Of a stretch of DNA of 64,000 bases, positions 34,701 through 44,386 are shown piece by piece. Every line of letters starts with the position of its first letter. Position 1 is the stretch's first letter. Made by a program: the position numbers and the translations under genes. Below the pieces are notes generated by a model. That model worked only from the letters and a program-made list of their open reading frames with translations, did not search any database and was not told the origin of the DNA. The stretch comes from an uncultured Monoglobus sp. (lineage in GTDB: Bacteria > Bacillota > Clostridia > Monoglobales > Monoglobaceae): the NCBI GenBank assembly GCA_947630135.1, contig CANRGH010000007.1:1-64000 (forward strand). Reading direction: 5' to 3'.

Positions 34701-35249
34701 ATGAGCGACTATATTCTTACATACGGCGGAAAAAAAGTCACGCCTCTTGACCCGCGCGAGGAGCAGATTGACATATCGGACATCGCGCACGCGCTGTCCA
34801 TGATCCCGCGCGCCAACGGCCACCTTAAATATTTCTACACCGTGGCCCAGCACAGCCTCAACTGCGCGGCCGAGGCGGAAGCGCGGGGCTTTTCGGCGAA
34901 GGTACGCCTCGCCTGCCTGCTGCACGATGCGAGCGAGGCCTATCTTTCGGACGTTGTCCGCCCGATAAAAAACGCGATGACCGACTATTTGAGGATCGAA
35001 AAGGGCCTGCAGGAGTGCATATACAAAAAATACGCCGGCAGCCTCACTGACGGGGAGCGCGTGAAAATAGCCGAGGTTGACGACGCGGTGCTTTATCACG
35101 AGTTTTTAAACATTAACGGCGTCGCTCTCGAGGACGGCGCGGCCGAGATATTCGGCGCTCTTGATTTTGAGCTCCGCCCCCGCGAGTTTATCGAAAAAAG
35201 CTTCAGAGAAAAGTTCAGTGAGCTTCACAAAGCCGCTGAAAGCGAATAA
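34701..35249 (+). CDS. HD-domain phosphohydrolase (YfbR-like 5'-nucleotidase type)
   Basis: A 182-residue protein from ATG 34701 (MSDYILTYGGKKVTPLDPRE), with GGGGA upstream. An HD-domain metal site is seen in VAQHSLNCAAEAE, LACLLHDASEAYLSD and a later VDDAVLYHEFL. This resembles YfbR-like deoxynucleotidases and other small HD hydrolases. The substrate is not readable. It is likely single-gene. Confidence 0.8.
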   Translation: MSDYILTYGGKKVTPLDPREEQIDISDIAHALSMIPRANGHLKYFYTVAQHSLNCAAEAEARGFSAKVRLACLLHDASEAYLSDVVRPIKNAMTDYLRIEKGLQECIYKKYAGSLTDGERVKIAEVDDAVLYHEFLNINGVALEDGAAEIFGALDFELRPREFIEKSFREKFSELHKAAESE

Positions 35250-35294
35250 TTGAAATAATTTTGTGACAAATTTATTAAAATTTTACAATAATTG

Positions 35295-35323
35295 TTGATT
35301 TTTTATTTTGTTTAAGATATAAT
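35295..35323 (+). promoter_or_regulatory. Promoter of the CdaR/PucR-type regulator
   Basis: TTGATT (35295-35300) and TATAAT (35318-35323) with a 17-bp spacer lie about 55 bp before the GTG start. Confidence 0.6.
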
Positions 35324-35377
35324 AACCATAGGCAATTGGCAGAAAATATATTTTTCAAATTTCAGGGGGTGTTATTT

Positions 35378-36463
35378 GTGCAAGGCAGAGTATTCCAGAA
35401 CACGCTTGTGCAGCTTAAACGAGAGGTTCAGAGAACCTTGGGAGTTATTGACGACAGCGACACTATCATCGCGTGCAGCGATGAGGATAAAATAGGCAAC
35501 ACGGTTGACAATATTTTCACCGTTTTTTCGGCTACGGGCGAGGTCAAGACCGTGGCGGGCGCCTGCTATAAAAAGATCGAGACCTTCAGCAAATGCGAGT
35601 ATATCGTGTTCTGCGAGGGTGATGACGATGTGGCCAGAAACGCCTGCTCGTTCCTCGCGGTGAACTTCCTCACGATCAAGCAGTATTATGACGAGAAGTA
35701 CGATAAGTCGAGCTTTATCAAGAACATAATCGTTGACAACGTTCTGCCCGGCGATATTTTGTATCGCACGAAGGATCTTCATATCAGCGTTGACGGCAGC
35801 AGAGTCGTTTATCTGATCAGAGTTTCGGAGGAGAACGATCAGGGCTATCTCGATATTCTGAACAACATGTTCCCGGACAAGGCCAACGACTATGTTATAA
35901 GGATCGACGAGAAAGACGCGGTTGTTGTCAAGGAGTTCCGCGCCGAGCCCTCTAAGGAGGAGATAATCAGCATCGCGCAGAATATTTTTGACACGCTCGG
36001 AGCCGAGGCGATGATAACTCCGCTGGTCGGTATCTCAACCGTGACCGAGAAAATCCAGGATCTGTCACAGGCTTACAGAGAGTCGAGAATAGCTCTTGAG
36101 GTCGGCAAAGTTTTCGACACCGAGAAAGACATTATCTGCTATGACAATCTGGGCATAGGCCGTCTTATTTATCAGCTCCCGACCACGCTTTGCGAGCTTT
36201 TCCTCAACGAGGTGTTCAAAAAGGAGTCGATCAATGTGCTTGACAGCGAGACGATATACACCATTCAGAAGTTCTTTGAAAACAATCTGAACGTGTCCGA
36301 GACGTCGAGAAAGCTGTTTGTTCACAGAAACACGCTGGTTTACAGGCTTGACAAGATCAAGAAGCTGACGGGCCTTGACCTGAGAGAGTTTGACGACGCG
36401 ATCATATTCAAGGTTGCGATGATGGTCAACAAGTACCTTTCGTCTCAGCCGACAAGATTGTAG
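35378..36463 (+). CDS. CdaR/PucR-family transcriptional regulator
   Basis: About 361 residues. The C-terminal helix-turn-helix of the PucR type is clear (FFENNLNVSETSRKLFVHRN, followed by YRLDKIKKLTGLDLREFDD). A central GGDEF-like domain (about 150-275) includes ISTVTEKIQDLSQAYRESRI. The N-terminus may be a sensing domain. Family members respond to sugar diacids or purine catabolites. The GTG at 35378 has AGGGGG eight bases upstream. No target operon is obvious, although the uronate genes eda-kdgK lie 0.8 kb upstream. Confidence 0.85.
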   Translation: MQGRVFQNTLVQLKREVQRTLGVIDDSDTIIACSDEDKIGNTVDNIFTVFSATGEVKTVAGACYKKIETFSKCEYIVFCEGDDDVARNACSFLAVNFLTIKQYYDEKYDKSSFIKNIIVDNVLPGDILYRTKDLHISVDGSRVVYLIRVSEENDQGYLDILNNMFPDKANDYVIRIDEKDAVVVKEFRAEPSKEEIISIAQNIFDTLGAEAMITPLVGISTVTEKIQDLSQAYRESRIALEVGKVFDTEKDIICYDNLGIGRLIYQLPTTLCELFLNEVFKKESINVLDSETIYTIQKFFENNLNVSETSRKLFVHRNTLVYRLDKIKKLTGLDLREFDDAIIFKVAMMVNKYLSSQPTRL

Positions 36464-36566
36464 GAATATTTTAAATAATTAATAAATATGATAATTCGGG
36501 GCGGCGCGGCGGCTTAAGGTTCGCCTGCCCGCCCTTATGATTTTGCGGAAAAACGGAGGAGCTGTT

Positions 36567-36662
36567 ATGAACAAAAAGGCGGTTAAAATAACCGCGATCG
36601 TTATCGCGGCGGTGTTCTTCCTCGGCATATGCTCGGGGCTTGCGGCGCTGTTCTTTATATAA
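36567..36662 (+). CDS. 31-residue single-TM microprotein
   Basis: An ATG at 36567 with ACGGAGGAG at good spacing opens a 31-residue frame. It starts MNKKAVKITAIVIAAVFFLG and ends in a hydrophobic stretch with one Cys and the C-terminus ALFFI. It is one membrane helix with a basic cytosolic end. It sits between the regulator and the S41 protease, 50 bp before the latter. Strong SD and codon use like its neighbours argue it is translated. No function can be assigned. Confidence 0.6.
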   Translation: MNKKAVKITAIVIAAVFFLGICSGLAALFFI

Positions 36663-36712
36663 TTCGGGGATATGTCGGAGTTATGCGATCATAAATTATT
36701 AAGGAGCATAAT

Positions 36713-37885
36713 ATGTATTTAAAAAAGAAAACGATTGTTTTATGGGCGGTGCTTTTGATCATCGCCACGGCCGTTATGACAATAGGACTGGTGAATCCGT
36801 TCGGCTTCACCCATTTTTTGGATTTTTTCAAATTTAACATGATCACCGGCATGATCAAAAATATGTACTACGCCGACGTTTCCGCCGCCGATTTCGCGAA
36901 CGGCGCCATTGAGGGCTTTGCCCGGGGCACCGGCGATCCGTACACCGACTATCTTTACGGCGAGGAAGCCGAGGCCTATATGGAGGACGTCAGCGGAAGC
37001 TTTGACGGCATAGGGGTGTATATTGAAAATAATGTCGAGGACAACACGATAACCGTAGTCTCGGCTATTTCGGGCACGCCCGCCGAGGAGGCGGGGCTGG
37101 TCAGCGGCGACAAAATTCTGGCCGTTGCCGGCGTGAATTACACGGGCGAGCAGATGAACGAGGCGGTCAGCAATATGCGCGGCCAGTCGGGAACCACGGT
37201 CGATGTGACGGTCCTCAAGGTCGACAGCGGCGAGACGGTGACTCTCAACATTGAGCGGCGGCATATTGACGTCACCACGGTCGAGTCAAAGATTATCGAC
37301 GGCACAAGGATAGGATATATCTCGATCTCGCAGTTTACCGGAAGCACGGGATATGAGTTTGACGAGCAGCTTAAGTCTGTTCTCGACGGCGGGGCGAGGT
37401 CGCTTGTCATAGACCTTCGCAACAATCCCGGCGGATATGTTGACGCGGCGGTTGATGTCGCTTCGAACTTTGTGAAATCGGGCGATGAGATCGTCTACAC
37501 CCTCAGCAAGGACGGAGACAAGGAAAGCTATACCTCGGAGGGCAGCCAGTATAAGATGCCGATCGTGCTGCTTATCAATCAGGGCTCGGCCTCGGCTAGC
37601 GAGATACTCACCGGAGCGCTTAAGGATTACGGTCTCGCGCATGTCATCGGCGAGACGTCATACGGCAAGGGCGTGGTGCAGAATGTCACCGAGCTGCCTT
37701 CGGGCGAAGTGATCTCGGTAACGATCGCCAGATACTACACGCCCTCGGGAACATGCATCCATGAAGTGGGAATTGAGCCCGATGAGGTTATACCCATGGA
37801 GCTTAGCAAATACGCCCGTCTCGACGCGCTGACGCTTGAGGAGGATGAGCAGCTCAGCGCGGCGGTGGATTATCTGACGAAATAG
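36713..37885 (+). CDS. S41 family C-terminal processing protease (CtpA-like)
   Basis: A 390-residue membrane-anchored protease. There is one TM segment (about 10-30), a PDZ domain (about 95-175, with the ligand loop FDGIGVYIE) and an S41 catalytic domain. The nucleophile Ser is in NQGSASASEILTGALKDYG near 286 and the Lys general base in ETSYGKGVVQ about 25 residues later. Clostridial members process cell-envelope and sporulation proteins. The SD AAGGAG precedes the ATG. Confidence 0.93.
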   Translation: MYLKKKTIVLWAVLLIIATAVMTIGLVNPFGFTHFLDFFKFNMITGMIKNMYYADVSAADFANGAIEGFARGTGDPYTDYLYGEEAEAYMEDVSGSFDGIGVYIENNVEDNTITVVSAISGTPAEEAGLVSGDKILAVAGVNYTGEQMNEAVSNMRGQSGTTVDVTVLKVDSGETVTLNIERRHIDVTTVESKIIDGTRIGYISISQFTGSTGYEFDEQLKSVLDGGARSLVIDLRNNPGGYVDAAVDVASNFVKSGDEIVYTLSKDGDKESYTSEGSQYKMPIVLLINQGSASASEILTGALKDYGLAHVIGETSYGKGVVQNVTELPSGEVISVTIARYYTPSGTCIHEVGIEPDEVIPMELSKYARLDALTLEEDEQLSAAVDYLTK

Positions 37886-37896
37886 GAGATGTTATT

Positions 37897-38366
37897 ATGG
37901 TTTTTCAGCATTTCTGCAAAAGATAAAACGCGCGTTTAAAAGGCGCGAAAAGCCGCAGGCAGAGCCCGCGCTCTCGCGGCGCGAGGAGCCGGGCGTTAAA
38001 CCGATCGACGCGGAAACCTTTCCGGGCGCGGCGGAGTTCGCGCTGAAGGCTGCGGGATTGGACCCGGGTAATATCGGAATTGGGATATTTTTGCCTGAGG
38101 ACGCGGAAAAATTTATGCCCGCCGTTGACTACGCCTGCGAAAGGTTCAGATATGCGGCGCTCTATTCCGACGACGGAGAGGCGGTTGAGGGAGCTGCGGA
38201 GCGGATATACGCCGCTCTCGGCCTTCCGCTCATGACCTACGGCGCGGAAGACTTTTCAAAATGCCGCTATCCGCTGCTTATGGATTTCGCGCGGGGCAGG
38301 CTGAGGCTGGGCCGTGATCTGTGCATAATCGGCACCGACGAAAACGGAGGCTTCGCGCGCGGCTGA
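37897..38366 (+). pseudogene. Small gene interrupted by a one-base frameshift (unknown function)
   Basis: An AGGAG with ATG at 37897 opens a frame that reads only ATG GTT TTT CAG CAT TTC TGC AAA AGA and stops. The -1 frame from the T5 run at 37901-37905 stays open without stops to 38366. One extra T in that run would give about 157 residues beginning MVFSAFLQKIKRAFKRRE. The downstream part (from about 38058) encodes a folded-looking domain (GNIGIGIFLPEDAEKFMPAV, LLMDFARGRLRLGRDLCIIG). Sequencing error, true inactivation or -1 slippage on T5 are all possible. No homologue is recognised. Confidence 0.55.
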
Positions 38367-38375
38367 ATATTGATG

Positions 38376-38404
38376 TTGACAAATATTGAAACTTAGGGTA
38401 TAAT
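38376..38404 (+). promoter_or_regulatory. Promoter of greA-lysS
   Basis: TTGACA (38376-38381) and TATAAT (38399-38404) are perfect boxes with a 17-bp spacer, about 60 bp before greA. Confidence 0.85.
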
Positions 38405-38463
38405 TTATTAATTATCATAAACTTTAAGCTTGAACACTATTATAATATCGGAGGTAACGAAAG

Positions 38464-38937
38464 ATGGAAAACAAACAGGTAAAATTGACTGAAGGCGGTT
38501 TAAAACAACTGGAGGAAGAGCTTGAATATTTAAAAACCAAAAAGCGCAAAGAGGTTTCAGAAAAGATTAAGGTTGCTCTCGGCTTTGGCGACCTTTCGGA
38601 GAACTCGGAGTATGACGAGGCGAAAAACGAGCAGGCCCAGGTTGAGGCGCGCATCGTTTCGCTTGAGAACAAGCTCAAGAACGCGGTTGTCATAAACGAC
38701 AGCGACCGCGACACCTCGAAGGTTGATATCGGCGCCACCGTCAAGCTTCTGGATGTTGAGTTTGACGAGGAGGTCGAGTATAAAATCGTCGGCTCGACCG
38801 AGGCCGATCCCGACACGGGCAAGCTTTCAGACGAGTCGCCGCTCGGTCTCGCCATCCTTGGCAGAAGCGCGGGCGAGACGGTTGACGTTGACGCGCCGGC
38901 CGGAATAATTCAGTATAAGATTTTGCAGATTTCCTAA
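38464..38937 (+). CDS. greA: Transcription elongation factor GreA
   Basis: A 157-residue factor with the N-terminal coiled coil ([40 protein letters not shown], with the conserved acidic tip DLSENSEY) and the C-terminal FKBP-like domain ([20 protein letters not shown]). It stimulates RNA cleavage by stalled RNA polymerase. The order greA-lysS is common in Firmicutes. Confidence 0.97.
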   Translation: MENKQVKLTEGGLKQLEEELEYLKTKKRKEVSEKIKVALGFGDLSENSEYDEAKNEQAQVEARIVSLENKLKNAVVINDSDRDTSKVDIGATVKLLDVEFDEEVEYKIVGSTEADPDTGKLSDESPLGLAILGRSAGETVDVDAPAGIIQYKILQIS

Positions 38938-38961
38938 ATTTACGGATATACGGAGGAAAAA

Positions 38962-40482
38962 ATGAGCGAGAATAACAGGCAGACAGAAAAGGAACTTAAC
39001 GAGGTTTTAAGAATACGGCGCGAAAAGCTCGGCGCCCTTGCGGATATGGGCAGGAACCCCTTTGAGGTCACGTCATTTGACCGCAAGGACATGGCGGGAG
39101 ACATAAAGGCCGACTATGAAAGCTATGAGGGAAAAATGGTGACGATCGCCGGACGCCTTATGGCGAAGCGCGTAATGGGCAAGATGTCGTTCGCCGATCT
39201 CTCGGACCGCAGCGGCAGAATTCAACTCTGCGTAAAGAGGGACGAGCTTGGCGACGAGGAGTATAAGATTTACAAAAAGTATGACATCGGCGATATTGTC
39301 GGCGTCACGGGCGAGGTTTTCAAGACCAAAATGGGTGAGATAACCGTCCGCGCCGAGAGCGTCAAGCTGCTCTCGAAGTCGCTGCGTCCCCTGCCCGAAA
39401 AATATCACGGCATGACCAATACCGACTTGAGGTACCGTCAGCGCTATGTGGACTTGATCATGAACGACGACGTGCGCAGAACGTTTGAGGTCCGCTCGGC
39501 AATAATCCGCGCGATAAGGAGCTTTCTTGACGAGCGCGGATTTATGGAGGTTGAGACGCCTATCCTCAACACCATTCCGGGCGGCGCGGCGGCGCGGCCG
39601 TTCATCACGCACCACAACACGCTTGACATTGATATGTACATGAGGATCGCGCCCGAGCTTTACTTAAAGCGCCTGATCGTGGGCGGCTTTGAAAAGGTTT
39701 ACGAAATGGGCCGACTGTTCCGCAACGAGGGAATGGACGTTAAGCACAACCCCGAGTTTACCTCTGTCGAGGTGTACGAGGCGTACGCCGACTATGAGGA
39801 CATGATGGACCTCACCGAGGAGCTGTTTAAGTATGTCGCCGAAAAGGCTCTCGGCACCACCAAAGTGACATATCAGGGCGAGGAGATCGACCTCGGCGGA
39901 AAGTGGGAACGCCTGACCATGCTTGATGCGATCAAAAAATACTCGGGCATTGACATGAGCGAGGCGAAAACAGCCAAGGAGGCCGAGGAAATGGCTAAAA
40001 GCGTCGGAGTCGAGTTTGACGAGGACGCGCCCAAGCTCTCAAGAGGCGAGATAATCAGCCTTGTTTTCGAGGAAAAGGTTGAGGAGCAGCTTGTTCAGCC
40101 CACTTTCATATATGAGTATCCGGTCGAGATCTCCCCGCTGGCCAAGCGCTACGCAGACAATCCCGACTTTACCGAGCGTTTTGAGGTGTTCATTACCCGC
40201 CGCGAATTCGGAAACGCGTTCTCGGAGCTTAACGACCCGATAGACCAGAAGGAGCGGTTCTTGAAGCAGGTCGAAAAGCGCGAGGCGGGCGACGACGAGG
40301 CCAACATGATGGACGAGGACTATGTGAACGCTCTCGAATACGGGCTTCCGCCCACAGGCGGTCTGGGAATAGGGGTTGACCGATTGGTTATGCTGCTGAC
40401 CGACAGCAGCTCAATTCGCGATGTTTTGCTCTTCCCCACTATGAAACCGCTTACAGACGTAAAGGATGATAAGGAAAAATAG
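38962..40482 (+). CDS. lysS: Lysyl-tRNA synthetase, class II
   Basis: A 506-residue class II synthetase. It has an OB-fold anticodon-binding domain (about 55-150), motif 1 around [15 protein letters not shown], motif 2 in [20 protein letters not shown] and motif 3 in [20 protein letters not shown]. It charges tRNA-Lys. There is a 24-bp gap after greA and no T-box leader in front. Confidence 0.97.
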   Translation: MSENNRQTEKELNEVLRIRREKLGALADMGRNPFEVTSFDRKDMAGDIKADYESYEGKMVTIAGRLMAKRVMGKMSFADLSDRSGRIQLCVKRDELGDEEYKIYKKYDIGDIVGVTGEVFKTKMGEITVRAESVKLLSKSLRPLPEKYHGMTNTDLRYRQRYVDLIMNDDVRRTFEVRSAIIRAIRSFLDERGFMEVETPILNTIPGGAAARPFITHHNTLDIDMYMRIAPELYLKRLIVGGFEKVYEMGRLFRNEGMDVKHNPEFTSVEVYEAYADYEDMMDLTEELFKYVAEKALGTTKVTYQGEEIDLGGKWERLTMLDAIKKYSGIDMSEAKTAKEAEEMAKSVGVEFDEDAPKLSRGEIISLVFEEKVEEQLVQPTFIYEYPVEISPLAKRYADNPDFTERFEVFITRREFGNAFSELNDPIDQKERFLKQVEKREAGDDEANMMDEDYVNALEYGLPPTGGLGIGVDRLVMLLTDSSSIRDVLLFPTMKPLTDVKDDKEK

Positions 40483-40497
40483 AAAAGAGTTGATTTT

Positions 40498-41136
40498 ATG
40501 GATAATCAAGCCAGAGAGGCCAAAGAAATGACCAAGCAGCTCCCGTTCAAGAAGAGGCTTATCAATTTTTGGTTTTACAGAAAATGGGTCGTGATCGCGA
40601 TAATTTTTGTCATTCTGACAATTGCGCTGACGATTTATGAGATCACAAACGTTCCCGCGTATGACGCGCTTGTGGCGGTCTATACCGGAGACGCCATGCC
40701 GGAGGAGACCGCGGCCAAGCTCCGGGCGGAGCTTCAGGAGTTCAGCAACGACATCAATGAGGACGGTCAGATCAGCGTTTCGGTGACTCCAATGTCCGGC
40801 AGTCGCGACGACGGAAGCGAGGAGGCGGTGGCCGTTGAGACCCGCCTTATGAGCGAGCTCAACTCGGGTAGCAACGACCTGTATATTGTTGACAGGGAAT
40901 ACTATGATTTTTTGATGGATAACGATTACGGCGAGTGCTTTTCGCATGTGTATCCGCTGAACGAGAACGGCCCGCTTATGGAGCGGCTGGGCCTTTCCGG
41001 CGAGTATTATCTGCTCGTTCGCGATTTGTACCCCGCGCACGAGGGCAAGGCGGACAAGCGTGCGGCTCACAACAACGCGGTGGCGATATATGAGAACATC
41101 GCGGGCATAGCCCAGCCTCCGGGCGATGAGGACTGA
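40498..41136 (+). CDS. Membrane-anchored protein of unknown function
   Basis: A 212-residue protein with a basic N-terminus, one TM segment (about 30-52) and an extracytoplasmic domain. The domain has YDALVAVYTGDAMPEETAAK, NDLYIVDREYYDFLMDNDYG and YYLLVRDLYPA. It looks like a clostridial family without an assigned function and starts 15 bp after lysS, so it may be in the same transcript. Confidence 0.75.
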   Translation: MDNQAREAKEMTKQLPFKKRLINFWFYRKWVVIAIIFVILTIALTIYEITNVPAYDALVAVYTGDAMPEETAAKLRAELQEFSNDINEDGQISVSVTPMSGSRDDGSEEAVAVETRLMSELNSGSNDLYIVDREYYDFLMDNDYGECFSHVYPLNENGPLMERLGLSGEYYLLVRDLYPAHEGKADKRAAHNNAVAIYENIAGIAQPPGDED

Positions 41137-41159
41137 TTAAAGGTTTAAGGTGATTTTTG

Positions 41160-41489
41160 ATGGATAGCAAAGATACAATTCGGAAATGCGACGTTCTTGA
41201 CCCGAACATCATCGAAAAGGTGGCGTCGTTTTTCAAGGTTTTGGGGGACGAGACGCGGGTCAAAATTCTGTACGCGCTGTACGGCAGCGAGATGTGCGTT
41301 TCGGATATATCCGATATGCTTGATATTTCACAGTCGGCGGTGTCACACCAGCTCAAACAGCTTAAGCTCGAGGGCCACGTCAAGTCGCGGCGGAACGGAA
41401 AAAATATTTTCTATTCGCTGGACGACGAGCATGTGGTCGACATTATTCACCAAGCCATCACGCACGTGACCCACAAGATAAACGAATAA
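41160..41489 (+). CDS. ArsR/SmtB-family transcriptional regulator
   Basis: A 109-residue winged-helix repressor: FKVLGDETRVKILYALYG, CVSDISDMLDISQSAVSHQL with the recognition helix, the wing VKSRRNGKNIFYSLDD, and DEHVVDIIHQAITHVTH, which has the C-terminal histidines of metal-sensing (alpha5-type) members. A Zn or Cd sensor is most likely, but no metal transporter gene is next to it. The ATG at 41160 has AAGGTG upstream; a TTG one codon earlier is also possible. It is followed by a strong terminator. Confidence 0.88.
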   Translation: MDSKDTIRKCDVLDPNIIEKVASFFKVLGDETRVKILYALYGSEMCVSDISDMLDISQSAVSHQLKQLKLEGHVKSRRNGKNIFYSLDDEHVVDIIHQAITHVTHKINE

Positions 41490-41490
41490 T

Positions 41491-41520
41491 TAAAAGGGAC
41501 GGAAAACCGTCCCTTTTGTT
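41491..41520 (+). terminator. Terminator after the ArsR gene
   Basis: AAAAGGGACGG and CCGTCCCTTTT form an 11-bp stem with an AAAA loop and a TTTTGTTG tail. It also ends near the stop of the converging SLH gene. Confidence 0.9.
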
Positions 41521-41524
41521 GTGT

Positions 41525-44347
41525 TCAGTTTATATCACCCGCGCTGCCGGATGATGACCAACTCTGCTCAAGCTTTACCCAGTCGGGATTATCGCCGACC
41601 TCGGTCCATGTCTCGTATTCGGAGTTCCTGTCGCGGCGGTAGTTGTGCGTGTTGGTCGCCTCCTGCACCGCGGCGTAGTACCACTCACTCGTGTCCCTGT
41701 TGTCCGACCATGAGGTCATGCCCGGGAGCAGTCCGCTCGCGTGGACCTTTCTGCCGAGAACATTGTTGACGATCGTCATGGCCTCGGCGCGTGTGATGTT
41801 TTGGTCGGGCTTAAAGGTGCCGTCCTCATAGCCTTGTATCCAGCCTTCCTCGGCGGCTATCTCAACGTATTCCTCCGACCAGTGTCCGTTAACGTCTCTG
41901 AATTTGCCGCTGCCGCTTGAAACCGCGTCGCTGAACCGCGCGGCTATCGTGGCGAACTCTGCTCTCGTGATATAATCCTCGGGCCTGAAATAGGCCGTGC
42001 CGTCGCCGCCCAAAATTCCCGCGTTGGTCAGTGTGGATATCGCGTTGTTTGACCACAGGTCTTGAGGCACGTCGATATAATGGTTGACCTGCGACCAGTA
42101 TATGTCGCGCGTGTCGTCTGTCAGCAGACGGAAGAATATTGTCGCGACCTCGTCTCTTGTGATGTTGTTTTCGGGTCTGATACGGCCGTCGGGATAGCCC
42201 ACAATGTATGCGAAGTGGTCGTATGTATTGAGCGACGGCTTGGTTGACGGCCGCGGCGTCTCGTTTCCGGTCGAAAATCCGGAGTTGTGGAAGGTGCCGC
42301 CGGGCAAATAGGTTTTCGGGAATGTGTAGGTTATTGTGATCGTTTTGCCGTTATCGCCGAGAGTGGTCACAGCCGCGGTTTTTCCGTTAATAAGCGCCTC
42401 TGCGGGATTTTCCTCCGTATGGGCGAAGGTGAAGCCGTCCTTCGCGGTCAGCGTGACGGTCACGGTGTAATTTGTGCCGTAGTTGTAATTGCTGCCAGGA
42501 TAGATCGTCGGCGTCCAAACCGCCTCGCCCGCGGTGTAATACGCGTCCTCGGGCACTGTGACAGCGGAGCTCGCGACCGTGTCAACGTCGGGCTCGGTCA
42601 CTTCCGCCGAAAGTGAGTTCATAACAAAATCCAGCAGCAGCGACGCGGCTCTGTTTTTGTAAATAACCGTGATCTTTCGGCCCGTGTCATAGGGAGTGAG
42701 CTGCGGGAGATCGGTGTCAAGCGACGGAACGAACGTGAATTCCGAGGCGCTGTTTTCGTCGTATGTCACGTTTGTCGTCTCGCCGTCCTCGGCGGCGGGC
42801 TTTACGCCAATTACAAGCCCGGTCGGATCGAATTTCTCGCCCGCGGCGTATGTCGTTTTTTCGGGCGGATCAATTATGGATATGCTGTCAACATTGCTTT
42901 TGTCGGTTACGGCGACTTTCGCGCTCGCGTCCGCGCCGTGTATCGTTATTGTCAGATTGCTGTTTTTAAGGTCGATTTCTTTGCCTTCGGCAGTTGTGGC
43001 GCTTATCTCATAAAGTCCGTCGTGAGCGCTGCCCTTGAACGCGCCGTCAGCCTCGTCGCGCATCAGTTCGATTGTGATTTCCGAGTCAGCCGCGCTTATC
43101 AGCGTTACCGCAGTCACTTCCTCGGGCGCGCTTATTGTCACCGTATGTTGAGGCGCGGATGTGGCTGCTGCCTCGGGCGAGGCTGACGGGGAAGGCTCGG
43201 CGGACGGTTCCGCGCTTATTTCGGGAGCAGCTGTAGGCTCGAACGAAGGTTCGGCGCTCGCGCTCGGCTCCGCGGTGGTTCCGGGAGTTGTTTCGGGTGT
43301 GGGCTCAACAGTCGGCTCCGTCGTGGGTTCGTTTGTGGGTTCTGTCGTGGGTTCATCCGAGGGAGCGGCTTCCGGCTCGGTGCCGGAGCCGCCTTCGGGT
43401 GTAACAGCGGGCGCCTCGCTTGCCGACGCAGAGGGGGAGGGAGCTTCCGCTGACGCGGAAGGCTCGGGTACGGTTTCAAAAGTAACGGTCGGCATGTTGT
43501 CAGGAGGATTTAAAACGCCTCTGCTGTTTACTATGTATTGATGGGGCTCGTTTCCCGTCGCGGCTGTTTTGGCCGCACCGCAGATCAGGTTTGTTATCTT
43601 AAGGGTGTAGCCCGTGAATATCTCGTGCTTGTCGGTGCCGTTGTCGTTTAGAGTCACAAATCCCACATCGGCGGTTTTTATATTGTTTTTCAAATCGAAC
43701 ACGGCCGCGACCTTTTCATATCTCATGTTGCCAAGGAGCACCGGAGACGCGCAGGCGCCGAAGCTGTTGCCCGAAATTGCAATGCTGGCGTTGTCTTCGG
43801 CGGCGAAAATACTCACCGCGCTGCCTGTGATGTTCCCGAATTTGTTGTTTGAGATCTCGCTGCCGTTTTTCAGTCGATACTGTCCGCCGTATCCGCTCTC
43901 GACGCAGTTGTAATACGCGCCGTCCGCGGCTTTGGTGAAGTCGTTTCCGGTGACGGTCAGCTTTCCGCTGACAGCAAGCGAGGCGGGGATAGCCGCGCCC
44001 GTCGCGGTGAACGGCTTTTGCGCCGCGAAAACGCAGTCCTTCAGGCAAAAGTCATGATTTCCGGTAATCTTGAGATAGCCGCCGTCGCCGAACGTGAAGC
44101 CCTTGACGGTCACGCTTGCGGGAAGCGCCGTGTCAACGCCGCTTGTCAGTACCACATCCGCGCCCGCCGGCTCGATAACGTCGCCGTCTTTTGCGTTCTC
44201 GATCGCCGCTTTAAGCGTCTGGTATTGCGCATCGCCTATTTTCGCCGCGTTTTCGGGCTGCTCCGCGAAAATCGGGGCGGCGCAGAACGTTCCGATAATA
44301 ATTGTAAATACAAGTGTCAGTGATAATCGTCTTAAGATTTTTGTCAT
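41525..44347 (-). CDS. SLH-anchored surface protein with a beta-helix-like N-terminal region
   Basis: A 940-residue protein from ATG 44347 (SD AAAGAGGTG). A signal peptide (about 1-29) is followed by a repetitive parallel-beta-helix-like region (about 30-275). Next comes a Pro/Ser/Thr/Glu/Ala low-complexity linker with TEPT-type repeats (about 280-390), then an Ig-like or YDG-like part (about 395-660). Three SLH domains close the C-terminus (about 700-900; for example HFAYIVGYPDGRIRPENN, ISTLTNAGILGGDGTAYFRP and GWIQGYEDGTFKPDQN). It is a wall-bound surface protein. Enzyme activity is not evident. The leader has an internal terminator. Confidence 0.8.
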   Translation of the reverse strand: MTKILRRLSLTLVFTIIIGTFCAAPIFAEQPENAAKIGDAQYQTLKAAIENAKDGDVIEPAGADVVLTSGVDTALPASVTVKGFTFGDGGYLKITGNHDFCLKDCVFAAQKPFTATGAAIPASLAVSGKLTVTGNDFTKAADGAYYNCVESGYGGQYRLKNGSEISNNKFGNITGSAVSIFAAEDNASIAISGNSFGACASPVLLGNMRYEKVAAVFDLKNNIKTADVGFVTLNDNGTDKHEIFTGYTLKITNLICGAAKTAATGNEPHQYIVNSRGVLNPPDNMPTVTFETVPEPSASAEAPSPSASASEAPAVTPEGGSGTEPEAAPSDEPTTEPTNEPTTEPTVEPTPETTPGTTAEPSASAEPSFEPTAAPEISAEPSAEPSPSASPEAAATSAPQHTVTISAPEEVTAVTLISAADSEITIELMRDEADGAFKGSAHDGLYEISATTAEGKEIDLKNSNLTITIHGADASAKVAVTDKSNVDSISIIDPPEKTTYAAGEKFDPTGLVIGVKPAAEDGETTNVTYDENSASEFTFVPSLDTDLPQLTPYDTGRKITVIYKNRAASLLLDFVMNSLSAEVTEPDVDTVASSAVTVPEDAYYTAGEAVWTPTIYPGSNYNYGTNYTVTVTLTAKDGFTFAHTEENPAEALINGKTAAVTTLGDNGKTITITYTFPKTYLPGGTFHNSGFSTGNETPRPSTKPSLNTYDHFAYIVGYPDGRIRPENNITRDEVATIFFRLLTDDTRDIYWSQVNHYIDVPQDLWSNNAISTLTNAGILGGDGTAYFRPEDYITRAEFATIAARFSDAVSSGSGKFRDVNGHWSEEYVEIAAEEGWIQGYEDGTFKPDQNITRAEAMTIVNNVLGRKVHASGLLPGMTSWSDNRDTSEWYYAAVQEATNTHNYRRDRNSEYETWTEVGDNPDWVKLEQSWSSSGSAGDIN
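43190..43450 (-). repeat. Low-complexity TEPT/SAEPS-type repeats in the SLH protein gene
   Basis: The coding strand repeats short Glu-Pro-Thr and Ser-Ala-Glu-Pro codon blocks (for example TTEPTNEPTTEPTVEPTPE). It is a spacer in the wall-anchored protein. Repeat number may vary between strains. Confidence 0.65.
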
Positions 44348-44386
44348 TTTTAAAACACCTCTTTCAAAATAATTAATTTGCAAAAC

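Noticed and set aside
38464-40482. T-box or amino-acid leader for lysS
   Set aside because: The gap from greA is 24 bp and the promoter upstream of greA has a short leader with no T-box sequence.
43161-43541. Plus-strand frame rich in Gly/Ser/Ala/Glu opposite the SLH protein linker
   Set aside because: It is the complement of the TEPT/SAEPS repeat region, has no RBS and is a repeat artefact.
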